From Salibacteraceae bacterium (GTDB taxonomy: Bacteria > Bacteroidota > Bacteroidia > Flavobacteriales_G > Salibacteraceae), in contig JAGYJZ010000014.1 in the NCBI GenBank assembly GCA_018401875.1, positions 1-59,325 on the forward strand: a DNA stretch of 59,325 nt, written 5' to 3'. Made by a program: the position numbers and the translations under genes. This document shows, one piece after another, positions 38,451 to 46,080 of this stretch. The notes beneath the pieces were generated by a model, which saw nothing but the letters and a program-made list of their open reading frames with translations, was not told the DNA's origin and ran no database searches. Position 1 is the first letter of the stretch; every line of letters starts with the position of its first letter.

Positions 38451-38789
38451 TTAATGTATAGACGCCAAGAATACGTATAGATTCAAAATCAGAAAAAAAC
38501 CAGCAGGTAGAGAAACCCAGATGCTATCTTTTAACTTTATTCTTACTGCCAAACCAAACAACATAAGTAGAGCAAGTCCGAGAGACGACAGGGTTAGAAT
38601 GAGGTTAAACTTTAGTCCAATTAATAACCCTGTAGCACCCAAAAACTCTAATATAATTACGAGCAGACCAAGCTTTTCCAAATTAAATCGTCTGAATTCG
38701 TTTTTCATTTGGGGTGAAATGAAATAGGAAATTGCGTAAACGTAGAATGAGACACTTGATATGAGTACAAATAGTGTGACTATCGTCAT
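38451..38789 (-). CDS. DoxX-like small membrane protein
   Basis: The 112-aa protein has four hydrophobic helices and SYFISPQMKNEFRRFNLEKL followed by LEFLGATGLLIGL, the layout of DoxX-like families, where a Phe-Gly-rich second helix is typical. It directly follows the next DoxX-like gene with one base between them, and the two may form a heteromeric membrane complex. Function unknown. Confidence 0.7.
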   Translation of the reverse strand: MTIVTLFVLISSVSFYVYAISYFISPQMKNEFRRFNLEKLGLLVIILEFLGATGLLIGLKFNLILTLSSLGLALLMLFGLAVRIKLKDSIWVSLPAGFFLILNLYVFLASIH

Positions 38790-38790
38790 T

Positions 38791-39135
38791 TTAAAACGAT
38801 TGAGAACCTAATGCAATGATTGCAGACAGAATCAAGAGAATGAGAGACGGCAGGCGTTTAATAAATGGATTTTTAATCTTAAAATGGAAATACTGAGCAC
38901 CGATCATGAACAGCCCCATTATTACAGCGGAAATTTGGACTAAAGACGAATACCAAATACCAGCGATGAGCAATGTTGCCAAGGCAATTTTAGATGCTCC
39001 GACCATGTTGCGGGTTAAGTCACTTAATCCAAATTGCTTAAACTCTGTGACTACATTGTGAAATCTAAAAACCCAAACGAAGGCTACAGATAGTCCTAAC
39101 GTGATTTGCATAAGGCTTAAAAGAATATGTTCCAT
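38791..39135 (-). CDS. DoxX-like small membrane protein
   Basis: I use the ATG at 39135 (114 aa, MEHILLSLMQ); a longer frame from 39210 adds 25 basic residues that do not look like protein. Four hydrophobic helices are visible, with HNVVTEFKQFGLSDLTRNMV and KIALATLLIAGIWYSSLV in the DoxX-like pattern. It is similar in layout to the downstream gene, suggesting an old duplication. Confidence 0.7.
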   Translation of the reverse strand: MEHILLSLMQITLGLSVAFVWVFRFHNVVTEFKQFGLSDLTRNMVGASKIALATLLIAGIWYSSLVQISAVIMGLFMIGAQYFHFKIKNPFIKRLPSLILLILSAIIALGSQSF

Positions 39136-39283
39136 CTTATTATGTCTTTTTTGATTTTGTAATTTCTTTTTGAAAATCAATTTATTCCCGCGAAACGCGC
39201 TGAGATACAATCTGTAATAGGTCGTTTCGTTTCGAAAAATTCATCCGTACGATCAACCATGAGCAGATGTAGATTATAAAAGC

Positions 39284-39394
39284 TTACTTCTTTTTATTTT
39301 GATTAAAGTTCCAGCCGTTGGTAATGGCATAACTGAAAGCCGTGCCAAATAGTATGGTTATGATTCCGGCAAAGTAGGGTATAAATTCAATCAT
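39284..39394 (-). CDS. Very small membrane protein (36 aa)
   Basis: An ATG at 39394 opens a 36-codon frame: an N-terminal hydrophobic helix (IPYFAGIITILFGTAFSYAI) and a polar tail ending in three lysines. Its start overlaps the end of the next small gene by 8 bp on the same strand, which suggests translational coupling. Small membrane peptides like this are easily missed by gene callers. Function unknown. Confidence 0.5.
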   Translation of the reverse strand: MIEFIPYFAGIITILFGTAFSYAITNGWNFNQNKKK

Positions 39395-39572
39395 TTTTAT
39401 TGTTGTTTATTAGTTTTAAATAGATACCAAAAGCTAAGATACTTGGAACCCAAAGCCCGATGAAAATTGCCTGATTCGGATTCCCGCTAAAAAATAAAAT
39501 TTCGGAATATACCAACGATAGTATGGCCGATACGAAGAGCAATTTGTCTGTGAGTGTGAATTTCTTGAACAT
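39387..39572 (-). CDS. Small two-helix membrane protein (61 aa)
   Basis: The 61-aa frame encodes a short basic N-terminus (MFKKFTLTDK) and two transmembrane helices (LLFVSAILSLVYSEILFF and AIFIGLWVPSILAFGIYL). I do not recognise a family. It overlaps the 36-aa gene downstream. Confidence 0.6.
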   Translation of the reverse strand: MFKKFTLTDKLLFVSAILSLVYSEILFFSGNPNQAIFIGLWVPSILAFGIYLKLINNNKND

Positions 39573-39768
39573 TATTTTACATTTTATTGCCTACTCATAA
39601 GGCTTTTCAGTGTTGTCCCGTTTTTTTAAATGGTCTCTGGTCTCCATTTGATTAATCAAGGTTTAATAGCAGTGCCGTCTAATTAAAAAGACTCTGCAAT
39701 ATATGAATTCAGTGGTTCTCTTTTCTGCGTCAATCCGTTCTGCGTTTTTCTTAACGTGCTGCTAACGT

Positions 39769-40701
39769 TTATTCTTCAAGTTCATGATTCTTTGTGAGTT
39801 CTTCGATGTCTAATTGCTTTTCAAATTTGTTGTGTATTAAGATCACCATCAGTCCGAATACAACTGCGGTAACAATCAATAAATTATTGATTATTCCATC
39901 CACAGAAAAGGATATTCTTAGCAAGATGGTCGAAATAATAAATCCAGAATTTCGAATGACTTTATGAAAATGGTCGGTATGAAAAAAAGAAAATAGCAGC
40001 AAGAAAACATCCGTGATAATGAGAATAGTAAAGAACTGTTCAAAGAAAATATTATTGATGTTTTTGAAGGACAAAGCATCCGCATCACTCGGCTGAAAAG
40101 CGCCTAGACTCCAATTTAAAAAGGAAAAAATGGAAATGAAAACAAGAATGGGCACCAAAGCTATGGCAATCCATTTTTTGATGCGAATGAATTTCGATAT
40201 GCTCACAAAATTCTTCTGCTTTTGACTCACAGATTCAAATATTTTGGAACGATGAATATGAAATAAATAAATTAAGTAGAACAGGATAATTGCGGTAACT
40301 AAATCGAAAGTAAACTGCAAATCACTTTTATTATTAAACCAATTAGCTGTTAAGTTTAAGTCTGAAAGGTCTTTAAATAAACGTCTAAATATTATGAGTG
40401 TAATGATCTCATATTGCTTTGACACATAAATGGAGGTCGATTTAGGAAGGTAGTAAATCAATAAATACACCTCATATATTAGAATAAAGGAAAATGGGGT
40501 GTAGATGGCAGCGATAGGATTCTTCAACAAGTTTGATGGCCCATCGATAGAAATAATATTAAAATTGACCAATACAATAATTACGAGGTGGACTATAAAA
40601 CTCATTATAGCAACCCATAGAATTATTCGTTCGCTCTTTTCTTTATTTTTTTCCGAAAGAAAATTTTGAAAGATGGTTTCCGATATCCTGTTTAAATTCA
40701 T
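39769..40701 (-). CDS. Multi-pass membrane protein, unknown function
   Basis: The 310-aa protein has about seven hydrophobic helices (for example IILWVAIMSFIVHLVIIVLV, LVTAIILFYLIYLF, ALVPILVFISIFSFL and NNLLIVTAVVFGLMVILI) with short cytoplasmic loops and a charged C-terminal tail (KFEKQLDIEELTKNHELEE). No enzyme or transporter motif is visible. It is strongly AT-rich, like the island to its right. The family is not recognised. Confidence 0.65.
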   Translation of the reverse strand: MNLNRISETIFQNFLSEKNKEKSERIILWVAIMSFIVHLVIIVLVNFNIISIDGPSNLLKNPIAAIYTPFSFILIYEVYLLIYYLPKSTSIYVSKQYEIITLIIFRRLFKDLSDLNLTANWFNNKSDLQFTFDLVTAIILFYLIYLFHIHRSKIFESVSQKQKNFVSISKFIRIKKWIAIALVPILVFISIFSFLNWSLGAFQPSDADALSFKNINNIFFEQFFTILIITDVFLLLFSFFHTDHFHKVIRNSGFIISTILLRISFSVDGIINNLLIVTAVVFGLMVILIHNKFEKQLDIEELTKNHELEE

Positions 40702-41073
40702 GTTGATTTTCTTATCGAATTAACGTGATGCATTAAGCTTGTTGTACTTTGTAGAGCTGTCTTAAACCGCTGAAAAGCCCAAAGATAGTTGTAGAATATC
40801 CACGTTCGGTTATCGGTTAATGAAAAGATGGAATTTCGAAAATGTTTTCTATGAACCAGTATTCAGGGGGCACATTCAACAAAAACTGTTTACGAGGGTT
40901 TAGCTGAGCGTTGAATGCACCAAACAGAAGTGATAGGCTAGGGTAGAACCCGTTTTGCGAACACTAATAAGTTTGAGTGTTTGCTTGAGACATCTTAGCC
41001 ACGATCCAAAAATAGAAGCTCTTATCCTGACAGCTATCGAGAGTCTTATTTGAATTCATTTTTGGAGGTAATA
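40702..41073. other. Intergenic stretch, nothing recognised
   Basis: About 370 bp between the membrane protein and the first IS3 element. No frame, tRNA, repeat or terminator could be supported. It might have held the rest of the interrupted ParE gene, but no matching frame was found. Confidence 0.4.
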
Positions 41074-41124
41074 TATAATACTCCCCAATCGTAAGACAGT
41101 AATTGCTCAAATATAAGTTTGTTT

Positions 41125-41973
41125 TTATGCTGATTTTTTAAGTTGGTAAAACATTTGATTTGGAGGAAGATCACCAATGCTTTTGTGACGTCTTTTTTCA
41201 TTGTAAAACTCCACGTACTCTTTCACGAGTTGGTATAAATGCAAACCTCCATTGGGTGGATTTAAATAGATTTTCTCTCTCTTTATTGATCTCCAAAATC
41301 GTTCTATGTAAACATTATCCAAAGCTCTGCCTTTTCCATCCATTGAGATTTGGATTTCGTGTTTTTTAAGTGCTTTGATGTAAAGTTCACTGGTGTATTG
41401 ACTCCCCTGATCTGAGTTATGGATTTCGGGCTTTCCGAAACGAGCGATTGTATCTTCCAATAGTTCAAGGACCCAAGATGTATCCATGCTATTGGAAATA
41501 CTCCAGTTCAATACCTTTCTACTGTAAACATCTATTATCGCAGCCATGTACATGAAGCCATGTGCCATTGGGATGTACGTTATATCGGTTTGCCAAACTT
41601 GGTTAGGCCGTGTTACCTTTAAGTTTCTAAGCAGGTATGGATATACGTAATGTGTTTTGTCCCTCTTTGTTGTTTTAGGATGTGGGTAGATCGTCCTCAA
41701 GTTCATAAGCTTGTAGAGTCGCCTCACTCGCTTTGCATTGACGTGATAACCCAGGTCTTGGTTCAAGTATGTAGTCATCCGTTCTACTCCATAGTATGGA
41801 TGTTCAAGAAACTGCTTATCTATTCGCTTCATCAGTTGTAAATTCAAATAACTCTCACCTCTGGGCCTGTAATAAAGGCTTGTGCGATGAATTTCTAGGA
41901 TATTACACTGTTTGAGGAGACTTAGTCTTGGATGAGATTTTACTACTTGTTGTCTCTTTTCGGTAGCGCTCAT
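41125..41973 (-). CDS. IS3-family transposase OrfB
   Basis: The 282-aa integrase-type transposase has the helical N-terminal region (HPYYGVERMTTYLNQ) and the DDE catalytic core: WQTDITYIPM, HNSDQGSQYTS and VYIERFWRSIKRE. Its start overlaps the orfA stop by 4 bp (ATGA), at GGGAAAATGAGC, where re-initiation or frameshifting could produce OrfAB. It looks intact. Confidence 0.92.
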   Translation of the reverse strand: MSATEKRQQVVKSHPRLSLLKQCNILEIHRTSLYYRPRGESYLNLQLMKRIDKQFLEHPYYGVERMTTYLNQDLGYHVNAKRVRRLYKLMNLRTIYPHPKTTKRDKTHYVYPYLLRNLKVTRPNQVWQTDITYIPMAHGFMYMAAIIDVYSRKVLNWSISNSMDTSWVLELLEDTIARFGKPEIHNSDQGSQYTSELYIKALKKHEIQISMDGKGRALDNVYIERFWRSIKREKIYLNPPNGGLHLYQLVKEYVEFYNEKRRHKSIGDLPPNQMFYQLKKSA

Positions 41974-42251
41974 TTTCCCAAGACATGTTTTAAAAAATCA
42001 ATCTCCACTTTTTGCTCACCAATTACCTTATACAATCGGTCTTTTTCTGAATTAGCATCCGCTTTAGAAGGTTTTTTATCCTCAAAAACAGACGATGCGT
42101 TTTCTAAAAACTCTGTCTTCCAAGTAGATATTTGGTTGGCATGAACCTCATATTTTGAGGCTAATTCTTGCAGTGTCATTTGACTTTTTAGAGCTTCTAA
42201 CACAACTTTTGTCTTGAAGCTGGCCGTAAATTTTCTTCGTGTTCTTTTCAT
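41970..42251 (-). CDS. IS3-family OrfA helix-turn-helix protein
   Basis: The 93-aa protein has the transposase_8-type HTH (FTASFKTKVVLEALKSQMTL, then ASKYEVHANQISTWK) and a C-terminal leucine-zipper region (LYKVIGEQKVEIDFLKHVLGK). It contacts the IS ends and is the N-terminal part of the OrfAB transposase. Confidence 0.9.
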   Translation of the reverse strand: MKRTRRKFTASFKTKVVLEALKSQMTLQELASKYEVHANQISTWKTEFLENASSVFEDKKPSKADANSEKDRLYKVIGEQKVEIDFLKHVLGK

Positions 42252-42307
42252 GTTTTCAGTGGTTAAATTTAAACTTAACTCACTGTCTTAATTTCGGGGA
42301 GTATTAT

Positions 42308-42421
42308 AATTAATCCATCGTAATATTTGTCTGCTTGTTGTTCCGACCAAACCTCAAAAGTGTAATCCCAAATTTTTGATAAATCCTCGACAGCTTTGTT
42401 CGTCAACTTATATTTAGCCAT
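42308..42421 (-). pseudogene. RelE/ParE toxin, N-terminal fragment cut by IS3
   Basis: From ATG at 42421, 38 codons read MAKYKLTNKAVEDLSKIWDY, followed by TFEVWSEQQADKYYDGLI. This is the start of a ParE toxin of about 95-100 aa. The frame then enters the IS3 right inverted repeat. The start overlaps the ParD stop by 8 bp, the usual parDE arrangement. The C-terminal half is not found on the other side of the IS, so the toxin is inactive. Confidence 0.8.
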
Positions 42422-42665
42422 TCGTGAGTTTTTTCGCTTTTAGAGATTCAAGATGTTTTTTTGGGTCGAAGTCGTGAGCTATTCCGCTGTCAATTCCTTC
42501 TTGTATTGCGGTTTTCAATGCAATTACTTTGCTTTCTTCTTCCTCTAGAAGTCTCAATCCGGCACGAATTACTTCGCTAACGTTCTTAAATCTTCCTTCA
42601 TTTATTCGACTTTGAACGAATTGGTCAAAATAATTTCCGAGTGATATTGATGTGTTTTTGTTCAT
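42414..42665 (-). CDS. parD: ParD-type antitoxin
   Basis: The 83-aa protein has a ribbon-helix-helix start (TSISLGNYFDQFVQSRINEG), then KNVSEVIRAGLRLLEEEESK, the typical ParD/CopG pattern, and a flexible C-terminal toxin-binding tail (HDFDPKKHLESLKAKK). It would bind its own promoter as a dimer. Its partner toxin is broken. Its start lies 63 bp from repeat 1, so parDE looks like one cassette. Confidence 0.88.
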   Translation of the reverse strand: MNKNTSISLGNYFDQFVQSRINEGRFKNVSEVIRAGLRLLEEEESKVIALKTAIQEGIDSGIAHDFDPKKHLESLKAKKLTNG

Positions 42666-42727
42666 TTGATTACTATTTTACTCAAATATACCCAAAATTG
42701 GTATAAATGCTAAAATTTTCTCAAATG

Positions 42728-42859
42728 TCACAACGTTTTGCAGCTACAAGAAGTTGACGATTTCGGAGACGAAAACTGTCTGCTACCACTCAACTTGTTA
42801 CAAAGCACAAAGTTATATTTTACAACTGAACCGCCAATTTCTTGTAGGTGCTGTTAGCA
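42728..42859 (-). repeat. attC-like hairpin repeat 1
   Basis: This 132-bp imperfect palindrome read on the minus strand begins TGCTAAC and ends GTTGTGA. Its long arms (CACCTACAAGAAATTGGCGG near one end, and AACTTCTTGTAGCTG near the other) pair with a few bulged bases. It shares arms with repeat 6 in the same orientation relative to the gene. The C-terminal codons of the DUF3050 gene lie within it. Confidence 0.65.
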
Positions 42860-43638
42860 GTAGTTGTTCTTTCTGTCAACTGTCTGTATACTCCATTCCA
42901 CAATTCAATTCTTTGTTTTAATGAATATATGACTGCGTCTTCTGCTTCGTTCCAATATTGTTCGTTGACTTTACAAAGATTGGTTGTCATTTGTATAGCA
43001 AGATGGCTATGGTGGTCTCCATCAACTTCAATGTGTCTTTCGATATAGTATTTAAAAATAGAAATGTCGTCAGGAAAGTTCTTGTGCATTTCATTTATTA
43101 TTGAGATGAACATTCCTGGTATTAGGTCTTCACGTCCAAAAGTAAAAATAGCTGATTGCAAATAGTCTTTACCGTTTTCAATGACTTTGAAAGTAAAGTC
43201 AACAAAATCTTTTGCTTCCTTGGGAGTTTCTGAAGCTAAATAAGCGGAGTCAAAGTCGCCAGTATTTTTTAATACTTCTGTAAAAATTTCAATTTTAGAA
43301 GTATCTGCACCGCATTGTTTCATAGCATCTAAGTACAATTCAAAATGACTTTTTCTTATGCCATTTTGGTCTACGTCTGACTCTTCACCTACAACTATTT
43401 CATTAATAAGAAATCTTGTGTCAGCTGTTCCTTTAGGAAACCAAGGAACTGATGTGCAAGTCAAGTTGGTTTGTAACGTTTTTAACAAAGACATAAAGTC
43501 CCAAACAGCGTATACGTGAAATTGCATAAATACTTTTAAGTCGTCTATGTCTTTAATAGCTGAATAAACTTTATGATTAATAATCTCTTGTCTTAAGGGT
43601 TCAATTGTGTTTTTAATTTTTTCAATTTGAGTTGTCAT
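42820..43638 (-). CDS. DUF3050 protein (heme-oxygenase-like fold)
   Basis: The 272-aa protein matches DUF3050: HKVYSAIKDIDDLKVFMQFH, VWDFMSLLKTLQ, NEIVVGEESDVD, and DGDHHSHLAIQMTTNLC near the C-terminus with the conserved HH. The fold is related to heme oxygenase/TenA-like helical bundles, and the His/Glu residues suggest a metal site; the reaction is unknown. The last dozen residues (ANSTYKKLAVQL) are encoded by the attC-like repeat. It fills the whole interval between repeats 1 and 2, as a single-gene cassette would. Confidence 0.82.
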   Translation of the reverse strand: MTTQIEKIKNTIEPLRQEIINHKVYSAIKDIDDLKVFMQFHVYAVWDFMSLLKTLQTNLTCTSVPWFPKGTADTRFLINEIVVGEESDVDQNGIRKSHFELYLDAMKQCGADTSKIEIFTEVLKNTGDFDSAYLASETPKEAKDFVDFTFKVIENGKDYLQSAIFTFGREDLIPGMFISIINEMHKNFPDDISIFKYYIERHIEVDGDHHSHLAIQMTTNLCKVNEQYWNEAEDAVIYSLKQRIELWNGVYRQLTERTTTANSTYKKLAVQL

Positions 43639-43701
43639 TATTTTATTCTTTTTGTTACTATGTAAACATTTTAAATGAACAAATGTTTGAATTCTGTGCT
43701 T

Positions 43702-44016
43702 TCACTGAGGTCTGTCACAATTACTGCCAACGGTTTCGGGCTTGGCGAAGGTGGCGATTTTCACCACAAATGTAGATGCGGAGAACCAAACTTTGATTAA
43801 CCACAAATGTGTCTGCGGTGCACTGAACCGCCACTTTTGCCAAACCCGTGTTACCGGCTGTGGCTTTGTTTTTAGGGTGTGCTTTGTGTGTTTTCTATGT
43901 TGGGTTACAATTATTTCTCTTTGAGGGATTAATCCATTTTCAATGAGCAGGTCAGAGACGATTGTTTGTCCCTCGTTTACGATGCTTATATTTTTAATCA
44001 GAGTTTTTTCTGTCAT
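43702..44016 (-). pseudogene. Dihydroorotase 5' fragment running into a repeat
   Basis: The frame opens MTEKTLIKNISIVNEGQTIV, then SDLLIENGLI, a good match to the N-terminus of Bacteroidota dihydroorotase (PyrC; ~420-450 aa). After about 30 codons (to ~43927) the similarity stops and the frame simply reads through repeat 2. None of the metal-binding motifs is present, so it cannot be an enzyme. It occupies the complete ~200-bp interval between repeats 2 and 3, with its ATG 37 bp from the repeat core. Confidence 0.6.
43725..43856 (-). repeat. attC-like hairpin repeat 2
   Basis: 132 bp. On the minus strand it begins CGGTAAC and ends GTTGGCA. Arms: GGGTTTGGCAAAAGTGGCGG and CGCCACCTTCGCCAAGCCC pair across most of their length. 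It shares GGCGGTTCAGTG with repeats 1 and 6 just inside the first arm. It lies between the DUF3050 gene and the dihydroorotase fragment. Confidence 0.65.
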
Positions 44017-44052
44017 TATAAATTAGATGTCTGTTTCGGGTCGTGCCATTTC

Positions 44053-44219
44053 TGCTAGCGGTTTTGGCTGTAAAAAACATGGGGGCCTTTGCGCCTCCAA
44101 TAGAGCTTTAGCAGCGCATGGAAAACCCACATTTCTGTCGCCCGTGACCAAATATACAACGAAGAACAAACCCTGCGTTGAGCATGTTCCGCCCCATGTT
44201 TTCTTAGGTGGTGTTAGCA
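44053..44219 (-). repeat. attC-like hairpin repeat 3
   Basis: 167 bp. On the minus strand it begins TGCTAAC, continues with ACCACCTAAGAAAACATGGG, and ends CCGCTAGCA, where the GTT core has mutated to GCT. Arms AAGAAAACATGGGGC and CCCCCATGTTTTTT pair. It is longer than the others because of extra sequence in the loop region. The first ~90 bp are nearly the same as repeats 4 and 7. Confidence 0.6.
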
Positions 44220-44505
44220 TCAGTCATTTCTTTTTTCACTTTCGTTTTCTTTCCTCTCCGTTCAACTTGTTATGAAAACCGAGTCAATCGGGTAGAGGAG
44301 AATCAGTCTCCAGGTTCAAATTCTTCAGTCCTTAAAATCTCCAAACGAAAGTGAATTTTGAATCAAGTTTGAAGCGTCTACGAAAGATGATCTTCATTGG
44401 TCCTCAAGTTCAAAGTTTTTAAGTTCTCGTTCATGTCCAATCTACCGAAATTCTCCTTTTAGAAACTAAAACTTGAACTAAGCTAAAACTTGATTTTTTG
44501 ATTGA
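44220..44505 (-). repeat. Non-coding cassette, copy 1
   Basis: This interval between repeats 3 and 4 holds no supported gene. It is a diverged duplicate of 50569-50854, and both intervals are exactly the same size between repeat cores (287 bp). The minus strand of this copy has an 18-codon frame (ATG near 44433) that matches the start of the frame in copy 2 and then meets a stop. It may encode an RNA, a regulatory element or a decayed small gene. Confidence 0.6.
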
Positions 44506-44638
44506 TGCTAACGGTTTTGGCTAAGAAACGTGGGGCATTTCAACCTTCGTTCCTGTCCGCCCGTGACCAAATATACAACGAAGATCAAACCCTGCGTTGA
44601 GCATGTTCCGCCCCATGTTTTCTTAAACATTGTTGGGC
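44506..44638 (-). repeat. attC-like hairpin repeat 4
   Basis: 133 bp. On the minus strand it begins GCCCAAC (a perfect match to the attC RYYYAAC core) and ends CCGTTAGCA. Arms TTAAGAAAACATGGGGC and GCCCCACGTTTCTTA pair. It sits just after the vapBC pair, 10 bp past the vapC stop. Confidence 0.68.
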
Positions 44639-44648
44639 TCAGTGCTTT

Positions 44649-45053
44649 TTATTTATCCTCTGTCCAGTCTTCAAGTTTTATCTTAATCAGTCTTGTGAAG
44701 TGTTTGGTGTTATTCGTTACTAAGGTCAAGTCGTTGGATATTGCAGTAGCTCCAATCAATAAATCAAAGTCGTCAATTGGCGTTCCTAGTTTTTGTAATC
44801 GTGTTTTCTCCTTAGCATAAACATCAAGAGAGCTGTAAATAGGCAGAATATTCATCTGGTCTATGAATGATGAGCTGACTTTTTGATTTTCCTTGACCTT
44901 TTGACTTTTCTCTGCTCCGAATTTTAGTTCAGCAACAGTGATTTCAGAAATAAAGCAATTATCGAGTCCGATTGTCTTTAACTTAGAGTCAAGATTAAAA
45001 AGGCCTTTCAGAAAGTAAATACAAATGTTCGTATCTAGAAGGTATTTGGTCAA
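44649..45053 (-). CDS. vapC: VapC-type PIN-domain toxin
   Basis: The 134-aa protein starts with TTG at 45053 and has the PIN-domain pattern: LLDTNICIYFLKG (first acidic residue Asp 7), ISEITVAELKFGAEKS, DDFDLLIGATAISNDLTLVT, and a terminal NTKHFTRL. PIN toxins are Mg-dependent RNases, often cutting tRNA. It overlaps the upstream antitoxin by 4 bp (TTGA), so the two are translated together. Confidence 0.9.
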   Translation of the reverse strand: MTKYLLDTNICIYFLKGLFNLDSKLKTIGLDNCFISEITVAELKFGAEKSQKVKENQKVSSSFIDQMNILPIYSSLDVYAKEKTRLQKLGTPIDDFDLLIGATAISNDLTLVTNNTKHFTRLIKIKLEDWTEDK

Positions 45054-45295
45054 AGTTCAGCAGTATTTCTGATGAAGGTTCGGCTTTCTTTGATGTCACG
45101 AATAATTTCGTCAGCAGACTTTTCGTCTTGAAATGCACCAAACGTTGAGAAGAAGGATTCTGATTGTTCAGATTTTTCAAATTTCATAGACTTAGTCAAC
45201 TTTGATATTAGTTCTTCTTTTCCTCTTGAGCTCAGTCTGCGGAAAAGTTCAAAGTAACTGTTGACCAGGGTTGTATTTATTTCCATGTTCTTCAT
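45050..45295 (-). CDS. Antitoxin of the VapC pair
   Basis: The 81-aa (or 78-aa, from the second ATG) protein is helical: TTLVNSYFELFRRLSSRGKE, then KLTKSM, followed by SFFSTFGAFQDEKSADEIIR, a tail often seen in antitoxins placed before VapC in Bacteroidota. No classical AbrB or RHH motif is obvious; the call rests on its position and overlap with vapC. IS3 remnant 2 lies about 38 bp upstream of its start. Confidence 0.75.
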   Translation of the reverse strand: MKNMEINTTLVNSYFELFRRLSSRGKEELISKLTKSMKFEKSEQSESFFSTFGAFQDEKSADEIIRDIKESRTFIRNTAEL

Positions 45296-45333
45296 ATATC
45301 AAAGTTACAATTTTCTATTATTGGTTTCTTCCT

Positions 45334-46080
45334 TGTCACGTCCGTCTATAGGTTGACAGATTTTAGGTTAAAGAATTAGGATAAAATTAGCTTTTTTCTT
45401 GACCAACTTTTAGGTTTGATTTTTTCGAGACAGTGAGCCTTATCAGGGACAAGAAAATCACAAGTAAGATGGGGTCTAAATAGGTTATAAATTTCGATTG
45501 CTTTTTTGGTTTCAGATATAGCGTGTTTCTGGTTTTCAAAGACGCTGTCGAGGCCCAGTTCGTTTTTTAAGATTCCATTGACCCTTTCGGCTACTGCATT
45601 TTCGTAAGGATCATGGTTTTCAGTCATGCTGATAGAAAAATTGTTTTTCTCAAGAACATCAGTGTACCTGGGAGAACAGTATTGTAAACCACGATCAGAG
45701 TGATGAAAGGTGTGAGGGGAGAGGTGTGATCTATTGCCGAGAGCCATTTCCAGGGCTTTTAAGCAACTATCAACCCTCATGTTATCATCAATATTATATC
45801 CCATGATTTTTTTAGAAACAGCGTCCGTAATTAAGGCGAGATACATCACCTCTGATTTGGTTTTGATGTAAGTAATATCGCTTACCCAAAGTTGATTGGG
45901 AGCAGTTGGAATAAAGTCAACTATTAGGTTTGGATATTTTCGCATCCAGTGATCAGAGAAAGTTGTAACCGGAACTCTACGTTTTCTTTTCCTTATCAAT
46001 AATTTATGAGTCGCCAGTAAATCAAACATGGCATCTCTGCCAATCTCAATATGGTGTTCTCTCATAAATCCTTCCATTTT
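45334..46080 (-). mobile_element. IS3-family remnant 2 (chimeric, 5' end lost)
   Basis: The segment from TGTCACGTCC at 45334 to 45891 is the same as 51572-52129 except for one visible difference (A versus G at about 45876). Then similarity drops abruptly, although the sequence remains IS3 orfB. There is no orfA and no left inverted repeat, and the upstream end is joined directly to the methyltransferase gene. It is therefore a partial element, likely formed by recombination between two related ISs. Confidence 0.8.
45376..46077 (-). pseudogene. Chimeric, N-terminally truncated IS3 transposase
   Basis: The 233-aa frame begins inside orfB (MEGFMREHHIEIGRDAMFDL). The C-terminal ~170 residues from LWVSDITYIK onward are the same as the intact copy at 51614, including HHSDRGLQYCS and VAERVNGILKNE. 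The N-terminal ~60 residues are unlike that copy. The DDE residues are present, but the N-terminal DNA-binding portion is gone, so activity is unlikely. Confidence 0.8.

Larger units (their letters stand above)
41074..42308 (-). mobile_element. IS3-family insertion sequence 1 (inserted in a ParE toxin gene)
   Basis: The element contains orfA and orfB and is bounded by imperfect inverted repeats. The outer arms TATAATACTCCCC (from 41074) and its reverse complement (ending 42308) match exactly, and a second block (TAAGACAGT) continues the repeat a few bases further in. The AT-rich ends make the exact boundary and target duplication uncertain. The right end cuts the reading frame of a ParE-type toxin. 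Confidence 0.85.

Noticed and set aside
41074..42308. Clear target-site duplication for IS3 element 1
   Set aside because: The ends are AT-rich and several boundaries are possible; no matching 3-4 bp flanks fit any of them.
43742..44275. Plus-strand frames over repeats 2 and 3
   Set aside because: Their Cys/His-rich sequence comes from the repeat arms and is copied at other repeats with stops.
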